A stretch of 64,000 bases of DNA. Origin: Kibdelosporangium philippinense. Its GTDB lineage: Bacteria; Actinomycetota; Actinomycetes; Mycobacteriales; Pseudonocardiaceae. The first letter of the stretch is position 1. Each line of letters begins with the position of its first letter. The stretch is taken from NCBI RefSeq assembly GCF_021390435.2, contig NZ_JAJVCN010000006.1, positions 1 to 64,000 of the forward strand, read 5' to 3'. Made by a program: the position numbers and the translations under genes. The notes beneath the pieces were generated by a model, which saw only the letters and a list, made by a program, of their open reading frames with translations, was not told where the DNA came from and searched no databases. Shown one piece after another: positions 36,461 through 45,127 of the stretch.

Positions 36461-38196
36461 CCGTCGTTGGACAGCAGTTGACCCAGGGCGCCGTCTACGC
36501 CACGCGCATCGGGAAGGACGGACACTGTGCCGCCGGTGGTGCGGGCGAGGTCGGTCAGTTCACCGCGGTTGAGCTCAGGACCGATGGACAGGAAGCTGAT
36601 CGGGAGCTTGCGTTGGGTGGTGTTCTTGCCCCGCAAGCGATCCTTCACTTGCGCGAACGACAACCCGCCATCGTTGGGCCCGTCGGTGATCACGACGACC
36701 CGATTGCGTTTGCCCACGGTGTACGAGCTCAGCGCGCTCTGGTAAACCGCGTCGAGGCTCGTGTACAGATGTGTGCCCGTGGCTGGTTGGAGGGCGTCGA
36801 TACCGGCGTGCACCGCGGGTCGGTTCGTTGCGATTGGGCTTGTTGGCGTGAGCTGTTTGTACGGCTGGTCTGCCTCCAGTCGGCGGGAGAACTCCCAGAT
36901 GCCAAGGGCGCCGCTGGCCATCCGGTCCGCCATCCCGTGCAGGGCTTGTTTCACCCAGTCGATGCGGGTCTTGCCCTCGTTGGTGAGCATCGAACGGGAG
37001 ACGTCGACAAGGACCGTGATCACCTGACCGCCCTCGGCGGCGTTGGTCCATGTTGCTGAGATTTGTTGCGTGGTGGTGGCGTCAGCTGGGATGAGGCTGG
37101 TTGTTGCGCTGTCCCAACGGATTCCGGGGGAGTTCTGCGGGTATGCGGCGCCGCCTGCGGCCCGCAGGCCGATGTGGTTGAAGGACTGCTGTTGCGGGGT
37201 TTCCTTCAGGAAGTCACGGAACTTCAGCGCCGCACGGACCTTCGACTCATCGCCCGACAGCGCCACGAACGGGAAGTCCGCGGCCGGGGACGGGCCACGG
37301 GCCGCGACCTCGTACAACGGTTTGCCGACCGGCCTGCCGTCCAGGCCGAGGTTCCGGCGGTACAAATCGACCTCGGCCACCGGAACCGCGCTGTAGGAAG
37401 CGCTTTTACCGAGTTCGACCAAGGCGTCGACGGTCGTGCGAGGCACGTTGGCCGGACGCGCCGCCGCCAACTGGGCCAGATTCTGTTGCACCTCAGGCAA
37501 AGCCAGGGTTTCGACAGCCACCGGCCCTGATCGTTGCGGGCTGACCCCAGCGATCACGCATTGCAGCGCGAGAACGCTGGCGGTGTTGGCCGCGGGATCC
37601 GGCATCGCGACGGTGAACTTGCCCCATTCCGGCTTGCCGTAGCGGGCCCAGCCGTCTGAAGCGCTGGTCAACCCGGCCAGATCCGCGTAGGTGAACGAGT
37701 CGTGGTCTTCGAGCGGTTTGACGGCCTCGAACCCCACCGCCAGCACAATCGGGCTTGTGGCAACGGATTCAGCCGCTGAGCCGATCGCCGAGCCCTCCGC
37801 CGCGGACAGCCGGTTCACCCAGTACGACGACTCCGGCAGCCACGCGTGCGGCTTGTCACCCACGGTCCAGCCGCTGGTCAGGCCATCGAAAACCTGGCTG
37901 GATTCGTGCGCGACGACCTCGACTCGGACGCAGTGATCGGCGATCACGGTTTTCTGGACGTTCCAGCGCTTGGCCGCTTCCTCGACCGCCGACGCGGCGC
38001 TCGGAGTGACCGCGACCCGCAGCACCGAGTCGCCTTCCGGGCAGGATTTGGACACCACGGCCGCTCGTTGGTCGATCTGGTCGTTGATCCACGTCCAGCC
38101 GAGCCAGGCCAACGCGAGAACGGCTACGACACCAACAGTCGCGACGGGCCATTTGATTGCGCTACGCACGTCTTCCCCCGTGCGGTGCCAACCCAT
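36457..38196 (-). CDS. Membrane-anchored substrate-binding and von Willebrand factor A domain protein
   Basis: 579 residues. N-terminal transmembrane anchor (WPVATVGVVAVLALAWLGWTW), a periplasmic-binding-protein-like domain (~residues 55-350: VLRVAVTPSAASAVEEAAKR, SSYWVNRLSAAEGS), then a vWA domain with an intact metal-ion site (VITVLVDVSRSML, DxSxS). Extracellular adhesion or binding role is inferred. Start ATG 38196 with GGCGGAG; ATG 38202 is also possible. Confidence 0.85.
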   Translation of the reverse strand: MGWHRTGEDVRSAIKWPVATVGVVAVLALAWLGWTWINDQIDQRAAVVSKSCPEGDSVLRVAVTPSAASAVEEAAKRWNVQKTVIADHCVRVEVVAHESSQVFDGLTSGWTVGDKPHAWLPESSYWVNRLSAAEGSAIGSAAESVATSPIVLAVGFEAVKPLEDHDSFTYADLAGLTSASDGWARYGKPEWGKFTVAMPDPAANTASVLALQCVIAGVSPQRSGPVAVETLALPEVQQNLAQLAAARPANVPRTTVDALVELGKSASYSAVPVAEVDLYRRNLGLDGRPVGKPLYEVAARGPSPAADFPFVALSGDESKVRAALKFRDFLKETPQQQSFNHIGLRAAGGAAYPQNSPGIRWDSATTSLIPADATTTQQISATWTNAAEGGQVITVLVDVSRSMLTNEGKTRIDWVKQALHGMADRMASGALGIWEFSRRLEADQPYKQLTPTSPIATNRPAVHAGIDALQPATGTHLYTSLDAVYQSALSSYTVGKRNRVVVITDGPNDGGLSFAQVKDRLRGKNTTQRKLPISFLSIGPELNRGELTDLARTTGGTVSVLPDARGVDGALGQLLSNDG

Positions 38197-38321
38197 GCAC
38201 ACTCCGCCTTCGTGTCTGTCCGTAACCGGCAGGCCTTACTCAAGCGCGATCAACGCTAACAAAGCGCGGCGATGGGTCAAGTTCGCTCACTCTGCGTATA
38301 CGTTACGTAACTGAAATTGAC

Positions 38322-39200
38322 CTAATCGTTATCTGCACGATCAAGCAACTGAGTGCACAGCGCGATCAACTGGCTACGCAGCGGAGCGGCCCGGGTGGCG
38401 AATTCGGCCTGAAGGCGGGCGTAGGTCGCGCGTCCGGCGGGCGTCTCGATGGGCACAGGGGAGTAACCGAGTTCGCGAAGGTCGTACGGGCTCGCGCGCA
38501 TATCGAGTTCACGCACGTCAGAGGCCAGTTCGAAGCACTCGGCGATCAGCTCGGACGGAGTGAACGGCGCCAGTTTGTAGCACCACTTGAACAAGTCCAT
38601 GTTCGCGTGCAGGCAGCCTGGCTGTTCCAGGTCGATCTGCGTGACCCTCGCGGGCTGGAGCGTGTTGAGCGGCCGGGCCTCGGGCGTGAAGAACCGGAAC
38701 GCGTCGAAATGCCCGCACTTGATCGGCAGCGACTCGACGACCGTGTCGGTCCCGGCTGAGCCGAGGCGCAGCGGCCACGACTCGTGCCGGATCTCCGACG
38801 AGCGGTAGACCATGGCCCATTCATGCAGGCCGAAGCAGCCGAGGCGCGGCGCACGGGACTCGGTCGCGGCAAGAAGCGATCGCACGAAAGCCACCGATTC
38901 CCGGCGCTGCGGAGTCAGCAGATCCCGCGACACCAGCACACCCTGCGGCGTCTGGACGTACCCGGTCCAGGCGAGGAACTCGCTGGCGTCCCCGGCCAGC
39001 GCCACATCCGGACCGGGATGCCAGCGCAGCAGCCGGGTCGGCCGGTAGGAGTAGTAGCTGAACAGGAAGTCCAGCACCGGGTGCTTCTGCCCCAGCGCCT
39101 TGCGCTCCTGGTGTGGCTCGACCCATTTGCGCATGCGTGAGACGTACGCCTCCCGCCGGGCGCGCCACTCCTGCTCGGCCAACACGATCACACCGGTCAT
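38322..39200 (-). CDS. Conserved actinobacterial protein, often annotated 3-methyladenine DNA glycosylase
   Basis: 292 residues beginning MTGVIVLAEQEWRARREAYV, with KHPVLDFLFSYYSYRPTRLL, LGCFGLHEWAMVYRSSEIRH and QPGCLHANMDLFKWCYKLAP. I recall close relatives labelled 3-methyladenine DNA glycosylase, but I see no HhH or AAG motif, so the enzymatic label is doubtful. The start overlaps the upstream CNNM stop by one base (TAATG), making it the third gene of that operon. Confidence 0.7.
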   Translation of the reverse strand: MTGVIVLAEQEWRARREAYVSRMRKWVEPHQERKALGQKHPVLDFLFSYYSYRPTRLLRWHPGPDVALAGDASEFLAWTGYVQTPQGVLVSRDLLTPQRRESVAFVRSLLAATESRAPRLGCFGLHEWAMVYRSSEIRHESWPLRLGSAGTDTVVESLPIKCGHFDAFRFFTPEARPLNTLQPARVTQIDLEQPGCLHANMDLFKWCYKLAPFTPSELIAECFELASDVRELDMRASPYDLRELGYSPVPIETPAGRATYARLQAEFATRAAPLRSQLIALCTQLLDRADND

Positions 39201-40240
39201 TATTCGCCGATGTGCGTGCTGTCCCGAACAGTGCCGACGTACTCCTCGACCAAGTCCTCCAGCGCGACCACACCCAGCACCGTGCCATCGGCCGCGACAG
39301 CTTTGGCCAGGTGGCTCTGGACCCGCCGCAACGCCGCCAAGGCTTCGTCGAGCCGGGCATCCGCCGGGAGCTGGGGCAAGCCGCGCACCCGCGCCCACGG
39401 CAGGGGGGTGTCGGCGTCGCCCGCGAGGTCCAGCACGTCCTTGACGTGCACGAACCCGTTCAACCGGCCGTCGGACAACCGGACAGGGAACCGCGAGAAG
39501 CCGGTCGACGCGACCGCCGCCTCGATATCGCCGATCTTCGGCGGATATGGCACGGTCGTGAGCTGGTCCAACGGCACGAGCACGTCGGCGACGGTCCGTT
39601 CCGTGGACGACAGCGTCTGCGTGAGCCTGCGGTGCTCAAGGTCGTCGAGCAGGCCTTCCCGCCGCGAGTCGGCGATCAGGCTGGCCAGCTCCTCCGGTGT
39701 GTACGAAGTCTCCAGCTCGTCCTTCGGCTCCACCTTCAGCAGCCGCAGGATGCCGTTGGCCATCAGGTTCAGCAAGCTGATCACCGGCCTGATCAGCCGC
39801 ACCCACGCGACCAGGAACGGTGTCAGCCATACGGCCGTGCGCTCCGGCGCCGCGATGGCGATGTTCTTGGTGACCATCTCGCCGAGCAGCACGTGCAGGA
39901 TCGACACGATGAGCAGGGCGATCGCGAACGCGATGCCGTGCATCACCGCCGGGTGCACGCCGAGCGGTTCGAGGACCATCTCCAGGTAGTGCGCCACGGC
40001 CGGTTCACCCAGGGCACCGAGCGCGATCGTGCACAGCGTGATGCCGAACTGGGCACCAGCCATCATCAGCGACGTCTTCTCGGCGGCCCGCATGACGATC
40101 CGCGCGCGGTCGACGCCACGGTCGGCCATCGCCTCAAGGCGGTCACGACGGGCGCTGACCAGCGCGAACTCCGCGCCGACGAAGAACGCGTTCAACCCGA
40201 GCAGCAGCAGCGACACCAGGATCGCGGGAATTCCGGTCAT
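39200..40240 (-). CDS. CNNM/CorC-family protein (hemolysin-like), second copy
   Basis: 346 residues. DUF21/CNNM membrane domain (LVSLLLLGLNAFFVGAEFAL, LHVLLGEMVTKNIAIA) and two CBS domains (VADVLVPLDQLTTVP, VLGVVALEDLVEEYVG). It lacks the C-terminal CorC_HlyC domain found in its upstream partner. The family exports Mg2+ or Co2+. Start overlaps the upstream gene by 4 bp (ATGA). Confidence 0.9.
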   Translation of the reverse strand: MTGIPAILVSLLLLGLNAFFVGAEFALVSARRDRLEAMADRGVDRARIVMRAAEKTSLMMAGAQFGITLCTIALGALGEPAVAHYLEMVLEPLGVHPAVMHGIAFAIALLIVSILHVLLGEMVTKNIAIAAPERTAVWLTPFLVAWVRLIRPVISLLNLMANGILRLLKVEPKDELETSYTPEELASLIADSRREGLLDDLEHRRLTQTLSSTERTVADVLVPLDQLTTVPYPPKIGDIEAAVASTGFSRFPVRLSDGRLNGFVHVKDVLDLAGDADTPLPWARVRGLPQLPADARLDEALAALRRVQSHLAKAVAADGTVLGVVALEDLVEEYVGTVRDSTHIGE

Positions 40241-41580
40241 CGCGCACCTGCCTCAGCAGGCGTTTCCTGGTCGGCCATGCGCGTGACGCGCAGCTCGGCG
40301 ACCCTGTGCCGGTCCATCCGCATCACGGTGATCCGCCAGCCGTCCACGATCACTTCGTCGTTGACCTCGGGAATCCGGCCGAGCCGGGACAGCACCAGGC
40401 CAGCGAGGGTTTCGTACTCGCCCTGCGGCATCCGGAAGCCGGTCGCCTCGGCCAGCTCGTCGTCACGCAGCAGTCCGGAGACCATCCAGCTGTCCTTGCC
40501 GAGCGGCCGGACCGGGCTGACCTCGCCACGGTCGTGCTCGTCGCGCACATCGCCGACGATCTCCTCGACCAGGTCTTCCAGCGTCACGATGCCCGCGGTG
40601 CCGCCGTACTCGTCGACGACGATCGCCAGCTGCAGCCCGCCGACGCGCAGCCGGTCGAGCAGCGTGTCGCCGTCGAGGCTCTCCGGCACGGTCGGGACCG
40701 GGCGAGCGAGCTTGGCCATCTCGGTGCTCGCGCGCAGTTCCTGTGGCACGCCGAAGACCTGCTTGACGTGCACGACGCCGACGATCTCGTCGAGGTCGCC
40801 CTTGTGCACGGGAAACCGGGAGAACCCGGTGGCCCTGGCGAGTTCGACCAGCTCAGGCACGGTCGAGTCGCACCGCAGCGCGGCGACCTGCACCCGGGGT
40901 GTCATCAGTTCATCGGCCGTGCGGTCGCCGAATCGCAGGGAACGGTCAAGCAGCTTGGCTGTGCCCTGGTCGAGCGTGCCGTGTTCGGCGCTCGATCGCA
41001 CGAGCGATCCAAGCTCCTGTGGCGAGCGTGCTGAGGCCAGTTCGTCCGCTGGTTCAACGCCGAGCCTGCGGACCAGCCAGTTCGCCGACCGGTTCAGGCC
41101 GTTGATCAGCCAGCTCAGCGCCTTGGAGAAGCCCATCTGGAAGCCGGAGACCGCTCGTGCGGTCGCCAACGGCTTCGAGATCGCCACGTTCTTGGGCACG
41201 AGCTCGCCGAACAGCATCGAGATGAAGTTCGCCAGCAGCAGCGCGATCGCCAGGGCGAACCCGGACGCGGCGCCGTCGGGCAGGCCGATCAGGCGCATCA
41301 GCGGCACGAGCCACTCGCCGATGATCGGCTCGGCCAGATAACCGGTGGTCAGCGTGGTGATCGTGATGCCGACCTGCGCGCCGGAGAGCTGGAAGGACAA
41401 CGTGCGATGAGCTTTGGCGACGTTCTGGGACTTCTTGTCCTTCTGGCGGCCCGCGTGGCTGTCGACCTGGCTACGGTCGAGCGCGGTCAGCGAGAACTCG
41501 GCCGCGACGAAAATAGCGGTTCCGAGGGTCAGAAGGACGACGGCGATGACGCCGAGCACGTCGAGCAATGGTCCGGTCAC
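40237..41580 (-). CDS. CNNM/CorC-family protein with CBS and CorC_HlyC domains
   Basis: 447 residues. Four-helix CNNM domain (IFVAAEFSLTALDRSQVDSH, ISMLFGELVPKNVAISKPLA), CBS pair (VVDEYGGTAGIVTLEDLVEE), and C-terminal CorC_HlyC domain (YETLAGLVLSRLGRIPEVND). Probably an Mg2+/divalent cation exporter or sensor in the cytoplasmic membrane. Start GTG 41580, CGGAG 8 nt upstream, behind a leader with competing hairpins. Confidence 0.92.
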   Translation of the reverse strand: MTGPLLDVLGVIAVVLLTLGTAIFVAAEFSLTALDRSQVDSHAGRQKDKKSQNVAKAHRTLSFQLSGAQVGITITTLTTGYLAEPIIGEWLVPLMRLIGLPDGAASGFALAIALLLANFISMLFGELVPKNVAISKPLATARAVSGFQMGFSKALSWLINGLNRSANWLVRRLGVEPADELASARSPQELGSLVRSSAEHGTLDQGTAKLLDRSLRFGDRTADELMTPRVQVAALRCDSTVPELVELARATGFSRFPVHKGDLDEIVGVVHVKQVFGVPQELRASTEMAKLARPVPTVPESLDGDTLLDRLRVGGLQLAIVVDEYGGTAGIVTLEDLVEEIVGDVRDEHDRGEVSPVRPLGKDSWMVSGLLRDDELAEATGFRMPQGEYETLAGLVLSRLGRIPEVNDEVIVDGWRITVMRMDRHRVAELRVTRMADQETPAEAGAR

Positions 41581-41596
41581 CGTGCAACTCCGGTGT

Positions 41597-41651
41597 CCGG
41601 GCGAATATGGCAGCCGGGAGAATCGCCCGGCTGGCTACTGCCACCGGGCGA
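41597..41651 (-). promoter_or_regulatory. CNNM operon leader with mutually exclusive hairpins
   Basis: TCGCCCGG (41623-41630) can pair with CCGGGCGA at 41644-41651, extended by TGGC-TACT-GCCA to a 12-bp stem. It can equally pair with an identical CCGGGCGA at 41597-41604, which lies next to the ribosome binding site. Such a choice of partners is the layout of an attenuator or riboswitch. Not matched to a known class. Confidence 0.5.
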
Positions 41652-41721
41652 CTTGGCGTCGCACACCTTACTGACTCACTCCTTGCAAGGTCCAAAGAAG
41701 ACCTGACAATCATACCGAGCC

Positions 41722-42285
41722 TCAGGGATGCCGACCGACCAATCCAAGCAGGCGGCCGGGTGCCCCGGCATCGGCGGAGACCGCAACGGGGGGTGCGAAG
41801 ATGCCGGTTCCCTGCCAGCGCCACACCTGTGGCTGGAAAACCTTGAGCAGCGCGTCAGCCAGTTCCTCGTGCAATGGCGAGGTCTCGCCGATGCCCTTGG
41901 CCAGATCCCAGCCGTGAACCGCCAGGTCAAGGGTCATCTGCCAGCCGAACTCGGCGGCGGGCACGAGCCCGTAGCTCAGATGCACCTCTTGATCGAGCGC
42001 CCCGGGCCGCAACCACGCCTCCCGCGCCTCGGCCGACGCGGTCGCCCACGCGCCGACGGGGTCGGTGCCGAGCAGGTCGCCGTCGTAGGCCTCGCCGACC
42101 TCGTCCAGGTCGGCGCCACCGAGCAGCTCAGGCACCCAGAGCTGCTCAGCGACCAAGTGGTTGAGCAGGTCACGCACGCTCCAGCCGGGGTTGGGCGTCG
42201 GCCTGGCCCAGTCGGCCGGGCCGATCGCCTTGACCAGCCAGTCGAACCCGCTCAACGCACTGCCATGAGCGTCCAGCAGTTCCAT
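41722..42285 (-). CDS. TIGR03086-type metal-binding (DinB/mycothiol-S-transferase-like) protein
   Basis: 187 residues. N-terminal MDMPI/DinB-like helical bundle with PNPGWSVRDLLNHLVAEQLW and the third-helix His in LDLAVHGWDLAKGIG; family name TIGR03086. Usually a metal-dependent, possibly mycothiol-linked transferase of unknown substrate. Start ATG 42285; earlier in-frame codons have no RBS. Confidence 0.85.
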   Translation of the reverse strand: MELLDAHGSALSGFDWLVKAIGPADWARPTPNPGWSVRDLLNHLVAEQLWVPELLGGADLDEVGEAYDGDLLGTDPVGAWATASAEAREAWLRPGALDQEVHLSYGLVPAAEFGWQMTLDLAVHGWDLAKGIGETSPLHEELADALLKVFQPQVWRWQGTGIFAPPVAVSADAGAPGRLLGLVGRHP

Positions 42286-42334
42286 ACGATCAAGTGGACC
42301 ACTGGTCGCGGCTCCGTGCAGCAGAAAAACGCAG

Positions 42335-42709
42335 TTACATGGACCACGGTGGCTGCAAGCTGTTGCCCTCCACAATCGCCTGCATACCGGCTGTAGTCGA
42401 CACGGTCAGTGACGCGGGTTCGGTGGGTGACGCATTACCGAGGGTGAAGTCGGTGTGCGCCGGGACGATGATCGCGTCGCCTGGGTCGGCTTGGAAGGTC
42501 TCGCCGCCGATGGATCCGGTCATCTGGCCGGTTGTGACGATGAAGACGACTTCCCTGTCGTGCTGGTGTGGCGTGCTTGAGGCTCCGGGAGCTGCGGAAA
42601 TGCTCCAGACGGCGAGTTCTTTACTGCCACGAGACGGCACGGCTAACGGGTGGAATTCGTAGCCCTCGACCTCGAAGTGCGGGGCTTCGGCGCGCGTGGC
42701 GACGGTCAT
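42335..42709 (-). CDS. Cupin-domain protein
   Basis: 124 residues, single cupin barrel: motif 1 APGASSTPHQHDREVVFIVT (HxH), motif 2 ADPGDAIIVPAHTDFTL. Probably metal-dependent; function unknown. Divergent from a MarR regulator with two operator sites in between, so it is a likely target. Confidence 0.87.
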   Translation of the reverse strand: MTVATRAEAPHFEVEGYEFHPLAVPSRGSKELAVWSISAAPGASSTPHQHDREVVFIVTTGQMTGSIGGETFQADPGDAIIVPAHTDFTLGNASPTEPASLTVSTTAGMQAIVEGNSLQPPWSM

Positions 42710-42728
42710 GTGCGGACTCCTCGGAGAT

Positions 42729-42789
42729 GGTCAACTTGGTTGACCGGATGGTAGCCATGGATTGACGTGGTAGGCAACTAGGTTGACTA
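42729..42789. promoter_or_regulatory. Twin MarR operators between cupin and marR
   Basis: Site 1, GGTCAAC-TTG-GTTGACC (42729-42745), is a perfect 7-bp inverted repeat. Site 2, TAGGCAAC-TAG-GTTGACTA (42771-42789), has 7 of 8 matching arm positions and abuts the marR start codon. Shared core CAAC-TWG-GTTGAC. One site controls each promoter. Confidence 0.75.
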
Positions 42790-42790
42790 T

Positions 42791-43333
42791 GTGGAGGTGG
42801 TGGAGAAGAAAAAGGCGGCGGGGAGTGAGGCTTCGGCAGGCGATCCCGGTTCTGGGCGGATACCGGGTCCGGGCCGCGAACCCGGCGAGGTCGCCCTGCT
42901 GTTCGCCATGGTTTATCGCGCCATGACCGACCACATGCACGATCTTCTCCACGACCATGGCCGCGAACCACTGCGCCCCGCGCACGGCTACGTCTTCCGC
43001 TACCTGCAGAGCAAAGGCCCGGTGACCATCGTGGAACTGGCTGCCCAATTGGACGTCACCAAACAGGCAGCCTCGAAAACCGTGGCCGAACTGGTCGACT
43101 GGGGATACATCGAGCGCCATGTGCACCCGACCGACGGCCGAGCCCAAGTCCTCGCGCTGACCCAGCGCGGAAAGGACTACGTCCGGCTGGCAGACCGGCT
43201 CTGGGGCGAGGTCGAAGACCACTGGGCCGGGTTGATCGGCGACGAAAGGCTTGCCGCCGTCCGCGATGACCTGCAGGCCTACTTGGACTCCCGGTACGGC
43301 GACGACCGGGTGAAACTCCGTCCCGTCTGGTGA
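42791..43333 (+). CDS. MarR-family transcriptional regulator
   Basis: 180 residues. Winged HTH with SKGPVTIVELAAQLDVTKQA, ASKTVAELVDWGYIERHVHP and DGRAQVLALTQRG. GTG 42791 lies 2 bp after operator site 2. Most likely autoregulated and represses the divergent cupin gene. Confidence 0.9.
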   Translation: MEVVEKKKAAGSEASAGDPGSGRIPGPGREPGEVALLFAMVYRAMTDHMHDLLHDHGREPLRPAHGYVFRYLQSKGPVTIVELAAQLDVTKQAASKTVAELVDWGYIERHVHPTDGRAQVLALTQRGKDYVRLADRLWGEVEDHWAGLIGDERLAAVRDDLQAYLDSRYGDDRVKLRPVW

Positions 43334-43339
43334 CACCCC

Positions 43340-43395
43340 CTCGTGAGTGGTTAGTCCAGTTAGAACCCGTCTAACCACTCACGAGTCCTGACCAG
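43340..43395 (+). terminator. CTCGTGAGTGGTTA-family inverted repeat, copy 3
   Basis: CTCGTGAGTGGTTAG (43340-43354) pairs with CTAACCACTCACGAG (43371-43385), 6 bp after the marR stop. It shares GTTAGAAC in the loop and a trailing TGACCAG with the copies at 3154 and 25284. Confidence 0.75.
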
Positions 43396-43480
43396 CTCGG
43401 CCTGTCGTGCTTTAGTACTACACGGCTCGGCTCCTTCGCATGACTCGCCCGGATGTCCGCGCGTCCTAACGTTTTCTGGC

Positions 43481-44749
43481 ATGGGGCGGATCTTCGCGGT
43501 GCTGGCGGCGGTCATCGCCGTTCTCATGGTGGCAACGCCACAAGCCGGTGCGCACGGGGTCAGCGACACCGCTGATTTCCATCTGGCGCAAAGCTTTGCG
43601 GGCAACGAGCTGACCTTGGTCGTACGCAGGACAGCGACCGTGCCCGGACCGCTGAACATCGACTTCATCGCGCACGACCCCGTGCACAAGACGTCCATCG
43701 AGGTTGGCCTTGTCGGCAAACCGGCCACGGCCAAGGTGGACTTGACCAGCACAGGAACCCATCCCGCACGCCTTGAGGTGGACCGGACGGGCCGCTGGGA
43801 GCTGACGCTGAAAGCCGCGAGCGGCGAGCAGGCACGGATTCCGTTCCAGGTCATGATGTCGAAGTTCACGGTCTGGGAACCGGTGGCGTACGGTGGTTTG
43901 GCCGCGACCGGACTGTTCATGGCGGTCGCGCTGATCACGGCAGTGTTCGCGAAGAGACGGTTCGTTGTCGTGATGCCTGCGGCGGCAGGGGTTGTGGCAT
44001 TGACCGTCGCGGTCACCGCGGCACTGCTGTCGGCGGCGATCCCGCCTGCGCAGGCCGAGGGTGCGATCCCGGTTGACCCGACGGGCGGGCGGCCGTACGT
44101 CAACTCAAGTGTGACCACCGACCGGGATCCCGTTACTGGCAAGGAATTCCGGTTGCAGATGAAGATCACCGACGGCAACACCGGACGTCCGGCTGATGAT
44201 CTCATCGCGCATCACGACGCGCTCGCGCATGTGGTCGTGTCGAGTGTGGACGGACAGTATTTCCGGCACCTGCACGCGGTCCGGGCGGCACCGGGGGAGC
44301 TGGGGGTTCTCCTGGTGGTCGACCGGCCGGGCCGCTATCTCGTGCACGCCGAGTTCGAACGCGTCAACTCCGGATCGCAGCTGGTCACCGGGTCCTTCGA
44401 GGCGACAGGCGACAAAATTGCCTCAGACACAACGAAAGAAACAAGACAAGCCATCGTCGGCCGGACGCACACGATTGAGATGGACCTCGGCGGCCGGGCG
44501 GACCTGCAGCCATGGCTTGGCATGGCCGGACATTTGGTGCTGCGCGACGAGGACGGCGACTTCTTCGGGCACGTGCACGAGATGGGTCCGATGCGTCAGA
44601 AAGCCGACGAAACAGTGGCGTCGCTGCCGCCGCATCTCCGGTTCACCTTCACCTTTCCGGAACCTGGGAGGTATTTCGGATGGATTCAGTATCAACGGAA
44701 CTTCGCGGTGACGACCGTGCCCCTGGTCGTCGACGTCCGGGCACGGTGA
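43481..44749 (+). CDS. Secreted/membrane-anchored His-rich protein of a putative copper operon
   Basis: 422 residues. Signal peptide (MGRIFAVLAAVIAVLMVATP), cleaved near GAHG, leaving an N-terminal His as in CopC/PCu-type proteins. A β-rich domain follows, then two membrane helices (~residues 140-190), then a repeat pair with similar His clusters: DALAHVVVSSVDGQYFRHLH and MAGHLVLRDEDGDFFGHVHE. These HxH clusters suggest copper binding outside the membrane. A TAACGT hexamer 8 nt before ATG 43481 suggests a leaderless transcript. First gene of four. I do not recognise the exact family. Confidence 0.8.
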   Translation: MGRIFAVLAAVIAVLMVATPQAGAHGVSDTADFHLAQSFAGNELTLVVRRTATVPGPLNIDFIAHDPVHKTSIEVGLVGKPATAKVDLTSTGTHPARLEVDRTGRWELTLKAASGEQARIPFQVMMSKFTVWEPVAYGGLAATGLFMAVALITAVFAKRRFVVVMPAAAGVVALTVAVTAALLSAAIPPAQAEGAIPVDPTGGRPYVNSSVTTDRDPVTGKEFRLQMKITDGNTGRPADDLIAHHDALAHVVVSSVDGQYFRHLHAVRAAPGELGVLLVVDRPGRYLVHAEFERVNSGSQLVTGSFEATGDKIASDTTKETRQAIVGRTHTIEMDLGGRADLQPWLGMAGHLVLRDEDGDFFGHVHEMGPMRQKADETVASLPPHLRFTFTFPEPGRYFGWIQYQRNFAVTTVPLVVDVRAR

Positions 44750-45123
44750 TCGTCCTCATCGGACTTGTGGTCGTCGGGGTCGCGGTGTTCGCGTTGTGGC
44801 CGCGTTCGCAGACCGGCACGACAACCGCGTCGGGGGACAGTGAAACGTATCGGATCGAGCTGACCACGAGCCCGCGCACCGGCCCGATCACAACGAAGCT
44901 GCAGGTCACTCGGCATGACAACGGTCCGGTCGGGATCACCGAGATCGTGATCGACTCGGTGATGCCCGCGATGGGCCACTCGATGCCGCAAGTGGTTGCC
45001 ACGAAACAGAACGACCGGTTCGAAGCGCATGGCGAACTGTTCACCATGGGCGGCCTGTGGGACATCTCGCTACGACTGGCCGACGAGACGGTCACCGTGC
45101 AGATCCCGGTAACGGAGAGGTGA
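44680..45123 (+). CDS. FixH/YtkA-like membrane-anchored protein
   Basis: 147 residues. Basic N-terminus (DDRAPGRRRPG), one membrane helix (TVIVLIGLVVVGVAVFALW), then an extracytoplasmic β-sandwich with SVMPAMGHSMPQVVATKQND and FTMGGLWDISLRLADETVTV, matching the YtkA/FixH family (MPxMGH), which is linked to copper delivery and oxidase assembly. ATG 44680 with GGGAGG 8 nt upstream overlaps the previous gene by 70 bp. GTG 44746 (GTGA overlap) is an alternative but would lose the positive N-terminus. Confidence 0.82.
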   Translation: MDSVSTELRGDDRAPGRRRPGTVIVLIGLVVVGVAVFALWPRSQTGTTTASGDSETYRIELTTSPRTGPITTKLQVTRHDNGPVGITEIVIDSVMPAMGHSMPQVVATKQNDRFEAHGELFTMGGLWDISLRLADETVTVQIPVTER

Positions 45124-45127
45124 GGGG

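Noticed and set aside
35617..37059. 480-aa plus-strand open frame
   Set aside because: Out-of-frame reading of the SGNH gene and antisense of the SBP-vWA gene.
39113..41341. 742-aa plus-strand open frame
   Set aside because: Arg/Pro/Ser-rich antisense shadow of the two CNNM genes; no family features or RBS.
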